DNA from: Escherichia ruysiae
Lineage (GTDB): Bacteria; Pseudomonadota; Gammaproteobacteria; Enterobacterales; Enterobacteriaceae
DNA length: 64,000 nt
Assembly: GCF_031323975.1 (NCBI RefSeq)
Contig: NZ_JAVIWS010000001.1
Location: 1,612,001 to 1,676,000 of the forward strand
Direction: 5' to 3'
Shown piece by piece: positions 22,228 to 30,443 of this stretch. Position 1 is the first letter of the stretch, and every line of letters starts with the position of its first letter. The notes below the pieces were generated by a model. It had not been told where the DNA came from and ran no database searches. It saw nothing but the letters and a program-made list of their open reading frames with translations. Made by a program: the position numbers and the translations under genes.

Positions 22228-23634
22228 ATGGATTTAGAAATTAAGTTTTCATATCATTTTTCTGATGGAATAATACTTACAGAAGATGGTATTCTTACAA
22301 AAGGGAATGAGCAGTCTTACATACCTCCGAAAGAGCTTGGCGTATTATTTGTATTGCTTGAATCATCTGGCAACGTTGTATCAAAAGATATGATCATCGA
22401 GTCCGTGTGGAAAAATGTAATTGTAAGTGACGAATCCCTTACACGGTGTATATATTCATTAAGATGTATTTTTGAACGCATCGGCTATACTCGCTGTATA
22501 GAAACCATATACAGAAAAGGGTATCGATTCAGTGGGCAAGTTTTCAAGATAAAAGGGAACCAAAATAATAAAGCAGGTAGTGCTGTTGCTTTATTTCCAT
22601 TTATAACATCCCACAGTCATCATGATCCATTAAAACTAAATCAGGATCTTGTACAACTTATTTCAAACCAAAAAGATGATGACCTTTACATATACCCACT
22701 GGCGGCAACCCAGTATTGTATAGATAATAAATCTCAAACAGCTTTTCTGGCCAGATTCAAACCAGATTATTTTATAACTGGAAGAATTAGCCAACATGGA
22801 GCATCAAATAGCTTATATGTAGAGGTGATCGATGCAAAAAGCTTTTATCTTGTTGCCAGCACACATCTGCAAGCGGATGATATACAAAAAGTATCACAAT
22901 TTATAATCAGTAACTTGAATCTGGCTATGAAGAAACCTAAAGCCGCGCAGGAAATGATCAGTCAACGCGATTCTTTTAATGACAATATTTTATCAAAAGA
23001 AATGTCTAACGGAAAAAACGCACTGAATGAGTTCACACCTGAAAGTATTGTCAAAGCAATAACAATATTTGAACACCTGAAAAAAAAATACAATATTCCG
23101 TCTCTAATAAATGAGTGTCATTGCCTGTTGGCTGAATGCTATATATCCCTGGCTCTTCATGGTATGAACGAGCATAAAGATGCAACTCAAAAAGCATTAG
23201 CATTTATAGATAAGGTGTCAGATAAAACTATTTGTGATGGAAAGATTTTAGGGATCATGGGATTGATAACCGGCCTTTCCGGACAAGCAACGACATCACG
23301 TATTTTTTTTGAACATGCGCAGACACAAATATTAGATATCGCCGCCTTATACTATTATCGAACACTGGTAAATATATATAACGATAGAATTGATGATGCA
23401 ATTGCTTGTATAGATCAAGCACTGTTACTTGAGCCTAATATACATAAAGCTGTAGTAATAAAAAAATGTATTAATGCATATATTTCTGCAACGCAGAATA
23501 AAAAATGTACACACGTTTATCAAGGAACAGAGAACGAATGTCATTTGGTTATTATTAATAACATCCAAAAGTTAAAGCAATTGACAAAAACGAACAATAG
23601 TATCGATTTTAACAGTCAATATGCAGTAGCTTGA
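22228..23634 (+). CDS. ygeH: HilA/OmpR-type regulator with TPR region (YgeH-like)
   Basis: A 468-residue cytoplasmic regulator. An N-terminal OmpR/PhoB-type winged helix (about residues 30-110, ending RKGYRFSG) is followed by a long helical region with TPR-like repeats (about 270-430). This is the HilA architecture, and HilA activates the Salmonella SPI-1 secretion genes. It corresponds to the ETT2 regulator ygeH by position and length (K-12: 458). A good RBS (ACAGGGG) precedes the ATG. It appears intact although its presumed target secretion genes are absent. Confidence 0.82.
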   Translation: MDLEIKFSYHFSDGIILTEDGILTKGNEQSYIPPKELGVLFVLLESSGNVVSKDMIIESVWKNVIVSDESLTRCIYSLRCIFERIGYTRCIETIYRKGYRFSGQVFKIKGNQNNKAGSAVALFPFITSHSHHDPLKLNQDLVQLISNQKDDDLYIYPLAATQYCIDNKSQTAFLARFKPDYFITGRISQHGASNSLYVEVIDAKSFYLVASTHLQADDIQKVSQFIISNLNLAMKKPKAAQEMISQRDSFNDNILSKEMSNGKNALNEFTPESIVKAITIFEHLKKKYNIPSLINECHCLLAECYISLALHGMNEHKDATQKALAFIDKVSDKTICDGKILGIMGLITGLSGQATTSRIFFEHAQTQILDIAALYYYRTLVNIYNDRIDDAIACIDQALLLEPNIHKAVVIKKCINAYISATQNKKCTHVYQGTENECHLVIINNIQKLKQLTKTNNSIDFNSQYAVA

Positions 23635-23706
23635 GTCGTGATAATCCTCGACTGGTATAACGAATGCAAACTCGTTTATGACTGCCGATGTCGAGGAGCA
23701 CTCAAG
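23630..23706. repeat. Nested inverted repeat at ygeH 3' end
   Basis: CTTGAGT (23630-23636) pairs with ACTCAAG (23700-23706), and CCTCGAC (23646-23652) pairs with GTCGAGG (23690-23696). The ygeH stop codon sits within the outer arm. It could be a terminator-like RNA structure or the scar of an ETT2 deletion or small mobile repeat. Confidence 0.5.
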
Positions 23707-23814
23707 TTCTACTTATCTTTGATTGTTGTTATTTGATTCAGCCATACCTGATGTGAGTACATTAAAAGAATGGAACGTTTCGATAAAAAAGAAAAATAAA
23801 TGAGGATATAAAAA

Positions 23815-23838
23815 CTGGAGCGGGCGAAGGGAATCGAA
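23815..23838. repeat. attL (24-bp direct repeat, tRNA-Gly 3' end)
   Basis: A copy of the last 23 nt of glyU plus one flanking base, beginning CTGGAGCGGGCG and ending ATCGAA. Identity with 36202-36225 is complete and breaks immediately afterwards, which defines the crossover segment. Confidence 0.92.
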
Positions 23839-23922
23839 GAAAACCCCTTATAACCTGCTGTCAGATAACACTATTGAGATCAGCTTATGTAACTGATTGC
23901 GTGATAATAGAGGATCATTATC

Positions 23923-25143
23923 GTGTCAATCAAGGGCCAGGCTTATCTTTACCAACGAAAGGACGGAATCTGGATGTTTCAGATTTTTGTTCCTAAATAC
24001 CTACGCCACCTTTACCCGTATCGGATGTGGCGAAAGACTACATCTACACGAGATCTTAACGAAGCTAGAAGATTCAGAAACCATCTGTTACTAGAATGGG
24101 AGGAACTAAAGCGGAAACATAACCCGGATAGCCCTGAAAAGAGATTACAACAAGCTATTGAATCATTACATTCAGAGGCAAGGGCTAATAAAAACACACA
24201 AAGAGCCGTAAAACGTGGTTATGCAACCCCTACATTGTGTTTATTACGTGATGAATACACAGAAAGCTATAAAGATCGCCGATCTTACTCAACACTACAG
24301 AAACTAGCTAGAGCCGTTGAGCTATTTTTAGAAAGTATTCAGAAAGATGATATTCATATTGAGAAGATAGGCAGACGGCTTGTAACAGTGTTTTTAGATG
24401 ACCAGAAGCAACGAGGAGCCGCCGATCAATCTCGTCAAAACTGGCTTACGTGTTTAGGATCACTTTATGAGTTTGGTAAACGGCGCTATGACGGAATACC
24501 ATCTGATAACCCCTTTCACGGTCACAATTTGGAAGCTAGACGCACAATTGAGAGCTATCAACCGTTTACACCGGAACAGATGCAAAAGCTACTTGATGCA
24601 GCGGAGCCGGAGATCAGAAATATTATTTTAATGGGCTTGTTTTCAGGATGCAGATTAGACGAACTAGCCAGCCTGAAAAAGTCAGAGGTTGTAACAGTGG
24701 AAGGAATACGCTGTTTTTATATCAGCAAGAGTAAGACTAAGGCAGGGATCAGACACGTTCCGATACATTCGAAACTATCGGTTATAGTTGATGAATACTT
24801 AAAGCATAGCTACGGTGAATATCTGTTTCCTCAAGCTAATAAGATAAAGAGAATCGACGGTAAAAAGGGGCCGTTTTATAGTCAAGCGTTCTCACGTTTA
24901 CGTCGTAGTGTCTTACCTACAGCTACAGAGCGTCAATGCTTCCACAGCCTGCGCGGGATGTTTATCACCTGTCTTGATCGTGCAGGAGTACAGGAAACTA
25001 GGATCGGAGCCATTACCGGACACACAGAACAGAAAGCTAAAACAGAAGCCTTTCGCACTTACTCGCAAGGGGCAAGTATTCAGGAATTAGCTGAATATGT
25101 AGAGTTGGTAAGATATGAATTAAATATTGATTTTAAGGCGTAA
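23923..25143 (+). CDS. int: Tyrosine recombinase (integrase)
   Basis: A 406-residue site-specific recombinase with all catalytic residues: first Arg in LFSGCRLDEL (about 251), Lys in SKTKAGIRHVPIH, H-x2-R in HSLRGMF, the GH of ITGHTEQ and the nucleophile Tyr in AFRTYSQG. The N-terminal 70 residues (YLYQRKDGIWMFQIFVPKYL…) match the small arm-binding-type domain found in phage and island integrases. GTG start preceded by AGAGGA. It lies 84 bp inside attL, so it should catalyse insertion at glyU. Confidence 0.94.
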   Translation: MSIKGQAYLYQRKDGIWMFQIFVPKYLRHLYPYRMWRKTTSTRDLNEARRFRNHLLLEWEELKRKHNPDSPEKRLQQAIESLHSEARANKNTQRAVKRGYATPTLCLLRDEYTESYKDRRSYSTLQKLARAVELFLESIQKDDIHIEKIGRRLVTVFLDDQKQRGAADQSRQNWLTCLGSLYEFGKRRYDGIPSDNPFHGHNLEARRTIESYQPFTPEQMQKLLDAAEPEIRNIILMGLFSGCRLDELASLKKSEVVTVEGIRCFYISKSKTKAGIRHVPIHSKLSVIVDEYLKHSYGEYLFPQANKIKRIDGKKGPFYSQAFSRLRRSVLPTATERQCFHSLRGMFITCLDRAGVQETRIGAITGHTEQKAKTEAFRTYSQGASIQELAEYVELVRYELNIDFKA

Positions 25144-25163
25144 AACAACGCCATAGACGCAAT

Positions 25164-25195
25164 AAAGAGGCTTCAACATAGATTGGTAGCCTCTT
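25164..25195. terminator. Bidirectional terminator between int and tail operon
   Basis: GAGGCT…AGCCTC stem with TTTTATAA on the plus side and TTTATT on the minus side. It sits between the convergent int gene and the structural operon and could end both. Confidence 0.65.
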
Positions 25196-25237
25196 TTATA
25201 ATTACATCGTTACAGAGCGTTTTAGAGGCGTTTACGG

Positions 25238-25951
25238 CTATTCCTGTTTAAAGGCAGGAGTAATAGTGTCTTCACCTTCACTACTTTGATCTTCAGTGTT
25301 AACACGTTTTTTCGTACGAACCCCTATATTTTTAGATGCCTGTGTTTTGAGAGCTACAGTATTTACTGTGGCATAAGAAACTAATCTGATCTGTTCAAAT
25401 TCCAAATCAAATACCAGGGATTCGCTTGCCTCTTCTGTGTATTCGATGCCTGTTAAAACAACGTTCTCAAAAGTTTTATTTTCTGTAACAAGAAGAAAAG
25501 GCTGTCTACTGTCCATAATCTGATTCAGGTAGTCGATAGCTAATGATCTTCTGTTCCCGTTCACCCCTGCACTCTTTAACAAGCCAGGATCGCTTTTAAT
25601 CGGTGTTTCAGAGATACGCCCTTTAAGAGAAAACTTATTGTTTTTAATTTGAACGTGATCAGACACAGTAGCACCATTTTCTACAGGATAGCTAGTAACA
25701 TCTGCTTGACGTTTTACGTTCACATCGTCTACACTGTCAAAGGCCAGTGCCATATAATTTTCATAAACGTCATTACCAGAAGATGCCAGCCCACTGGTAA
25801 CAATAGCAAATCCATTCTCCCCTTTTGCTTTATTAGCTTTGCTATTTTCGTTTTTTGTAGAGTTTATATCTTGTTCTGCTTTGTAAACAGCCTGAACGTG
25901 TTGTTCTGGAGTATTTGCTGCACGTATGGTTAAAATCCCGGCGGTCGCCAT
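25238..25951 (-). CDS. Dit-like distal tail / baseplate protein
   Basis: A 237-residue protein. Residues about 75-190 follow the pattern of phage Dit-like N-terminal domains: VKRQADVTSYPVENG, then VSDHVQIKN, the beta strand FSLKGRISE, and then RSLAIDYLNQIMDSRQPFLL, VVLTGIEYTEE and FDLEFEQIRLVS. Such proteins form the hexameric collar joining the tail tube to the tip or baseplate. The C-terminal 35 residues are charged and probably disordered. Last gene of the structural block, after the tape-measure gene, as in many phages. Domain call is by pattern, not search. Confidence 0.7.
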   Translation of the reverse strand: MATAGILTIRAANTPEQHVQAVYKAEQDINSTKNENSKANKAKGENGFAIVTSGLASSGNDVYENYMALAFDSVDDVNVKRQADVTSYPVENGATVSDHVQIKNNKFSLKGRISETPIKSDPGLLKSAGVNGNRRSLAIDYLNQIMDSRQPFLLVTENKTFENVVLTGIEYTEEASESLVFDLEFEQIRLVSYATVNTVALKTQASKNIGVRTKKRVNTEDQSSEGEDTITPAFKQE

Positions 25952-25985
25952 AATAATAATTTTCCTTGTAATGTTATGGCGGGAA

Positions 25986-27815
25986 TTACCCGCCGTTGGA
26001 TTGCCCTGATAAGCTGGTTAATGTTAATGATTTCAAGAAGCTATCCCGACTTGCTCTCGCTGTAAAATCCACATAATCGCTTAATCTGGATGTGTCCGAA
26101 TTAATAGTAAGCGGAACCTCTGTTACCACTTCAAATGTAGGATTCAGATTAAACACAGGAGATAAATTATAAGCCGGAGTTGTCATTGCAAGATTATTTA
26201 AAGCACCCTGTTTGAGATTGGTTATCGGTGCTTCATTGACTGACATTTTTACATCTGACACAGAAGATTTATCATCGAAAAGCAATCCCTTAATCGTGTT
26301 AAAGAGAGAATGACTATTATCAGGTGTAGTTGTTGCAGTGCCAGCGCCTTTATATTGGTCAGGAACGAGATTAGAAAGATTCTGTTTCATTCCTTCATTG
26401 CTTAATGGCGGTGCATCACCTAAATTTTTCTGAATAGCCTCTGTCTTATCATCATTACGATTAAACCAGTTTACAATCTTCATAATAGCTTCAAAGAGAC
26501 TTCCTGTAGCTTCTCCCAGCTTCGTAAAATACGGAGTGAGATTAGAAAGGTTTTTCAAAAACTCTTCCGTTACTTTTGGATCGAGAGATTTCATAAACCC
26601 GTCTACAAATGCTACTTGTCTTGCATCAGAAAGCTGCGAAAGCTGTCTGTTTAGTTCTCTGAATTTAACGATAGAGTCTTGCTGTGTTTCTGTTAGCCAT
26701 TTTCCAGAGGCTTTTTGCTGATTAATACTTTCTTGTACATCTTTAACGGAACGTTGCCAATATTTTGACGTAAGCATCAAATCATCGCCCAGGTCTTCTA
26801 AACGTTGTCCAATTTGAGAATCTGAAAACCCTTTTTTCATCATTCCATTAACAGCCTTAGAAATTAATCCGGCTGGATTATCAGCAAATTTTTTAAGGTC
26901 GCTTTTGTTAATAACACCGATGTTTAGAAGTTCATTAATACCGTTATCACCGCCTTTCCATATGCCTTTCCCTGTTTTCTTATCAACTACATATTCAGCC
27001 TCGTCATAAGATTTGGTAGCACGTTCCCTAACATCTTTCATCTGATCCAGGTATTTTCTAGCCCCTTGATCACCCATCATAGAGTCAACGCCGTTTTTAT
27101 ACGCCCATTCTGTAATGTTATACATCTGGTTAACGTCTACACCGCCAAGCCTTGCACGTTGGATTAATTCTCCTTGTGTCTCTGCGTTAGCGAAACTTTT
27201 ACTAACAAACTCGGCGGTTTTACTTACAGCCATCACGCCAGCAGCCGCCGTAGCGCCTCCAAATAACAGAGCGCCCATAGTGGCGGAATTCCCTGATCCT
27301 CCCTTAACGGGGGCTAATTGAGCTTTTCTGTTGCCATTAATCTTACGTTGTTGCTGTTGTAAGCGTTTCATCTGGCTATTCATACGTGCAAGCGAGATAG
27401 CCCCTTGCTCATATTGTTTTGCTATCTCTCTAGCCTGTGCAATAGCTTTGTATTGTTCAGCTACAGAAAGACGGTGCATTGCACTAATGCTTGATCCAAC
27501 GTCTAAAAGCTTTAGTTCAGCTTTCTCCTTACGTGCTGCTATTTGTTGCTGTTGCCTTGCCTGTGCTCTTGCTGCGGCAGCTTGTGCTCTTTGATTCTGT
27601 TTTTCGTTTTTCGCTTTCTGTTGAGCAATCTTATCTACTTCACTTTGTGCTTTCTTATAGCCTTTAGTGACAGTATCAAATCTTAATTTAGCAGGCTTGA
27701 TATTTTCTGCGAATTCCTTTAAGCCTGTAATAGAGTCTTTCGCTTTTTTCAAGCTGTCTTTATCTACACTAAATGTAACTGTGTTCTTAATTTTAGAAGT
27801 GTTAATTTCTAACAT
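25986..27815 (-). CDS. Tape-measure-like tail protein
   Basis: A 609-residue protein. The N-terminus (VTFSVDKDSLKKAKDSITGLK) resembles tape-measure starts. Residues 50-170 are Ala/Gln/Lys/Arg-rich coiled coil. A Gly/Ala-rich hydrophobic segment follows at about 178-205 (MGALLFGGATAAAGVMAV), then a mainly helical body and a low-complexity C-terminal tail. Its position directly before the Dit-like gene supports a tail-length ruler. By the usual rule of about 0.15 nm per residue it would specify a tail of at most about 90 nm. RBS AAGGGG. Confidence 0.72.
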   Translation of the reverse strand: MLEINTSKIKNTVTFSVDKDSLKKAKDSITGLKEFAENIKPAKLRFDTVTKGYKKAQSEVDKIAQQKAKNEKQNQRAQAAAARAQARQQQQIAARKEKAELKLLDVGSSISAMHRLSVAEQYKAIAQAREIAKQYEQGAISLARMNSQMKRLQQQQRKINGNRKAQLAPVKGGSGNSATMGALLFGGATAAAGVMAVSKTAEFVSKSFANAETQGELIQRARLGGVDVNQMYNITEWAYKNGVDSMMGDQGARKYLDQMKDVRERATKSYDEAEYVVDKKTGKGIWKGGDNGINELLNIGVINKSDLKKFADNPAGLISKAVNGMMKKGFSDSQIGQRLEDLGDDLMLTSKYWQRSVKDVQESINQQKASGKWLTETQQDSIVKFRELNRQLSQLSDARQVAFVDGFMKSLDPKVTEEFLKNLSNLTPYFTKLGEATGSLFEAIMKIVNWFNRNDDKTEAIQKNLGDAPPLSNEGMKQNLSNLVPDQYKGAGTATTTPDNSHSLFNTIKGLLFDDKSSVSDVKMSVNEAPITNLKQGALNNLAMTTPAYNLSPVFNLNPTFEVVTEVPLTINSDTSRLSDYVDFTARASRDSFLKSLTLTSLSGQSNGG

Positions 27816-27829
27816 TTAAAATCCCCTTA

Positions 27830-28033
27830 TTAATCATTTTTACCACCTTCTTTACTTAAGAAATGGTGTAGAGCCTGATCAATACTCTCGTTTAGTCTGA
27901 ACATACGGGCTTTTACTCCTTCATATGGAACATCTAAGAGAGAACATAGATATTTCAGATTTAACAAGCCTCTAGAATCATTAGCATCTAAATGTACGTG
28001 GACACCATTTTTTGATTTCAGAATCACTTCCAT
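27830..28033 (-). CDS. Small protein between capsid and tape-measure genes
   Basis: A 67-residue protein with a good RBS (GAGGTGAT), 14 bp upstream of the tape-measure gene. The second half (LCSLLDVPYEGVKARMFRL…SIDQALHHF) has the shape of a small phage helix-turn-helix of the kind 'VxxRlxrGxsxxeAl', so DNA binding is possible. The position equals that of tail assembly chaperones in other phages, but I see no slippery-sequence frameshift arrangement. No firm function. Confidence 0.6.
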   Translation of the reverse strand: MEVILKSKNGVHVHLDANDSRGLLNLKYLCSLLDVPYEGVKARMFRLNESIDQALHHFLSKEGGKND

Positions 28034-28065
28034 ATTTTAATCACCTCTCAAAATTTAAAAATAAA

Positions 28066-28101
28066 TAAAAAAAAGGCGAAGCGTGAATACACGCCACGCC
28101 T
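28066..28101 (-). terminator. Strong terminator after capsid gene
   Basis: In the gene direction, AGGCG-TG-GCGTG-TATT-CACGC-TT-CGCCT is followed by eight T. It lies in the 85-bp gap between the capsid stop and the 67-residue gene. It would reduce transcription of the tail genes relative to the capsid gene. Confidence 0.85.
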
Positions 28102-28118
28102 CTATTACACGTTAAATA

Positions 28119-29147
28119 TTATTTAACAGTGATTTGAACGGAGAAGCCTACACCGTGGTTTACAACCATCTGGCTATTCTCTGTAACAACGTTAACAGCA
28201 TCACCACGAGAAGATTCATAGCTGTAGCTGTAAACCTCAGCAGGAGCGGCATTGATCAGTTCAAAGGTGCTGGAAGCCGCCCCATAGATGGCCTGGTAGA
28301 CGTTAGAGCCTTTAGCGAATTTAGGCACGGCTACAGCGTCAGCGGTCATATGTGCAAGGTGTAGCGGATCTACCAGTTTAATAACATCAATGTTAGTTCC
28401 TGGGATAGTGAACGCTGTCACCCCTGGCAGCAGGTCACGACGCTGGTACACAACATTCCCCTCTTCCAGTGGGCTTACATACTGGAATGCGTTTGCCATA
28501 CCCGCAGAGAATCGAATTGCAGAGAAGGCTTCCGGCTTACAGAAAACAACAATACGCTCTACAGCAGCCGCCTGGCTTTGTGCTTTTTCGATAATGTCAG
28601 TAGCAATCTGATCAAATTCTTTAAAAATCTTCGTGGTGTCAGTGCTGGAAGCGTTCACAGTGGCTTTCATAGCTGATACGTTAAACAGCTTGCCCCACTC
28701 GATAAGAACATCATCAGTTTTAGGGGTGTAGGTGCGACCACTAAACAGGGAAGCAGCCAGCACGCTCTCTTTAGTACGCTGGAATGCAACATTGTGTTTA
28801 GCAACATATTCCGCGTAGATATCAGTGAGTGTTTCCTGAAACTCAGTGCCAGGTTTACGTTTGCCTTGAACATCAGAAGGACGGATCACATCTTCACGAA
28901 GAAAATACGGGATTTCAATCAGCCATTCTTTACCTTGTTCTCGCTTAGTAACATTGTGTTCAGAACTAAAACGGCTTGTCTCTTTGTTAAAGAGAGATTC
29001 GTTGCTTTCGACAAGCTGGGAAACAGCTACTTTATGAGATGTAACCCCTACAGAATCCGTAAAATCAAGGGTAGAAAGCAGATAGTTTCTAGTGCTGTGT
29101 GCCTGGAAAAGCGGGGCTAAATCAACGTAATCATTACCTAGAATCAT
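28119..29147 (-). CDS. Major capsid protein, lambda gpE type
   Basis: A 342-residue HK97-fold major capsid protein of the gpE family (Phage_cap_E). Typical features are the strand/E-loop region KEWLIEIPYFLREDVIRPSDVQG, the following ETLTDIYAEYVAKHNVAFQRTKE helix, the central RIVVFCKPEAFSAIR strand, and the C-terminal AVPKFAKGSNVYQAIYG…ELINAAPAEV that fits the family's last strands. Length matches the family (about 340). It follows a probable decoration protein by 18 bp, the usual D-E gene order. No scaffold or protease gene is adjacent. Confidence 0.88.
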   Translation of the reverse strand: MILGNDYVDLAPLFQAHSTRNYLLSTLDFTDSVGVTSHKVAVSQLVESNESLFNKETSRFSSEHNVTKREQGKEWLIEIPYFLREDVIRPSDVQGKRKPGTEFQETLTDIYAEYVAKHNVAFQRTKESVLAASLFSGRTYTPKTDDVLIEWGKLFNVSAMKATVNASSTDTTKIFKEFDQIATDIIEKAQSQAAAVERIVVFCKPEAFSAIRFSAGMANAFQYVSPLEEGNVVYQRRDLLPGVTAFTIPGTNIDVIKLVDPLHLAHMTADAVAVPKFAKGSNVYQAIYGAASSTFELINAAPAEVYSYSYESSRGDAVNVVTENSQMVVNHGVGFSVQITVK

Positions 29148-29165
29148 TTATTATTATTCCTTTTA

Positions 29166-29528
29166 TTAAGAAGTGAAAACAGAATGGAAGCCTTCAAGCT
29201 GGAAGCCTTTTTTAATTAAGGCTGTTTTTGCTGCTTCACTTACAGCATTCAGCGCATCAGCTTTGATGCAGACAAGCCCAGCATTGCTACGTAGCACATC
29301 TACAGGCTTGTTTTCTCCAGCCGTTACAAATTCACTCATAACAACATAAATATCATCTCCTGATTCATATTTAGCGCCCGTGCTGGTGATCAAGTCGCCG
29401 CATTCAACATCAGCAGGAAGAGAAGCAAAAACCTTGCTTTCTACAGAGGCAAACGGATCAGTACAATAACTTACAATATCTGTGAAAGTCTTTCGAACTG
29501 GAAACAGAGTGTCTAAATCAATAATCAT
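29166..29528 (-). CDS. Probable head decoration protein
   Basis: A 120-residue beta-rich protein immediately upstream of the gpE-type capsid gene, the place of lambda gpD-like decoration proteins and of the right size. Residues about 44-70 (GDLITSTGAKYESGDDIYVVMSEFV) fit a small beta-barrel pattern. The start codon overlaps the previous stop (ATGA), with AAGGAGAT as RBS. Assignment rests on position, size and pattern. Confidence 0.6.
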   Translation of the reverse strand: MIIDLDTLFPVRKTFTDIVSYCTDPFASVESKVFASLPADVECGDLITSTGAKYESGDDIYVVMSEFVTAGENKPVDVLRSNAGLVCIKADALNAVSEAAKTALIKKGFQLEGFHSVFTS

Positions 29529-29737
29529 TTAGTAATCTCCTTAGCTTTTAATTTGATTAGTTCATTAAGGGAAGGTGTAGACGGAGAAGAAGGAGAAAAA
29601 TATTTTTCAACACATCTTTCTACTTCTTCTACAGAACACCCAGCGTATTTAGCTACCATTTCGGTAATTTGTGGATTAATTTTCAGCATTTCATCTCGAT
29701 ACTTGATGATTTGCTCTTTATCATTTAAGAACAACAT
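29525..29737 (-). CDS. 70-residue leader gene of structural operon
   Basis: A small helical protein (MLFLNDKEQIIKYRDEML…) with a proline/serine-rich hinge (SPSSPSTPS). It overlaps the probable decoration gene by 4 bp, so it is translationally coupled to head genes. A scaffold-like or assembly role is possible but unsupported. Not recognised. Confidence 0.6.
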   Translation of the reverse strand: MLFLNDKEQIIKYRDEMLKINPQITEMVAKYAGCSVEEVERCVEKYFSPSSPSTPSLNELIKLKAKEITK

Positions 29738-29799
29738 TTATATAAACCTTGTTACCTTGTTTAAAGTAAGAAATACAACTTTTAAGTTGCATAACGGGC

Positions 29800-29831
29800 A
29801 AAATAAAAGGCAGCATTTAAAGCCGCCTTTT
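29800..29831 (-). terminator. Leader terminator upstream of structural genes
   Basis: A 10-bp stem AAAAGGCGGC/GCTGCCTTTT (one G-U pair), a 7-nt loop and a TTTTATTTT tail in the operon direction. It stands 63 bp before the first structural start codon. Confidence 0.8.
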
Positions 29832-29860
29832 ATTAACTTGTACCTATGTAATTACCCTAT

Positions 29861-29890
29861 GTTATGCATACTCCAAGATGTATGCATAAC
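29861..29890. repeat. Perfect 11-bp inverted repeat in leader
   Basis: GTTATGCATAC, 8-nt loop, GTATGCATAAC. A related half-site TTGCATAAC occurs at 29787-29795. It could be a protein operator or an RNA hairpin. It has no T-run, so it is not a terminator itself. Confidence 0.7.
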
Positions 29891-30022
29891 AAAGGAAAAA
29901 AGAGGTAATAATGACACTTAAGGAGGAGGAGAAGCGGGGAGCGGAGATTTTACTCCCCTTTAACGACAAGAAGAATTTTTAATATCGAACCAATAAAGGA
30001 AAAATAATCACCCTATATAATT

Positions 30023-30051
30023 ATATTAACATACAATATATGAAATGTCAA
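30023..30051 (-). promoter_or_regulatory. Sigma-70 promoter of structural operon
   Basis: On the minus strand: perfect -35 TTGACA (30046-30051), 17-bp spacer, -10 TAATAT (30023-30028). Near-consensus, pointing at the structural block. Confidence 0.8.
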
Positions 30052-30080
30052 GATATTTTACAACTTTTTTGTTGCTTTTT

Positions 30081-30443
30081 TTATTCTTCTGTAATAGCAG
30101 CGCCTAAGCGTTGTGCGAGTTCAACAAGGCCATCCCCTACATAGCGAACGTCCGATTCAATATCTTCTATCCAGTTTGATAGCTCCCATATCTGATCCGC
30201 TGTCAGATATGCGTTCTCACTCTTACAGAGCATCTCTACACGCTTAGAGAGGTGCGAGAAGGCATTCACAGCTAAATCCCAGTGTTTAAACGCCTCATTA
30301 AGTGCCGCTGGCGTATTTTCTTTATATGCTTCAAGTTCAGCGCGGTTTAAAGGCAGGAGGTAATCATCCTCATAATAATTAATTAGTGAGTAAATTGTGT
30401 CATACGTGTTTTTGTTCATATTAAAAGTCTCCATAATCAGCAT
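30081..30443 (-). CDS. Hypothetical helical protein, element early block
   Basis: A frame of 120 codons; the stretch from MNKNTYDTIYSLINYYEDDYLL is probably the real N-terminus (ATG about 30419). Acidic and mostly helical (…AAITEE at the end). The frame overlaps the preceding 135-residue gene only if the first ATG is used. Last gene of the early block. Not recognised. Confidence 0.6.
   Translation of the reverse strand: MLIMETFNMNKNTYDTIYSLINYYEDDYLLPLNRAELEAYKENTPAALNEAFKHWDLAVNAFSHLSKRVEMLCKSENAYLTADQIWELSNWIEDIESDVRYVGDGLVELAQRLGAAITEE

Larger units (their letters stand above)
29738..30045. other. Leader of structural operon with hairpin, terminator and small ORF
   Basis: Between the structural promoter (-10 at 30023-30028) and the first gene lie about 280 nt of untranslated leader. 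It holds a perfect 11-bp inverted repeat (29861-29871/29880-29890), a rho-independent terminator (29800-29831) in the same direction as the operon, and on the opposite strand a 23-codon frame (29911-29982) with RBS AAGAGGT. The layout suggests attenuation/antitermination, or a short stand-alone RNA of about 210 nt. Confidence 0.6.
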
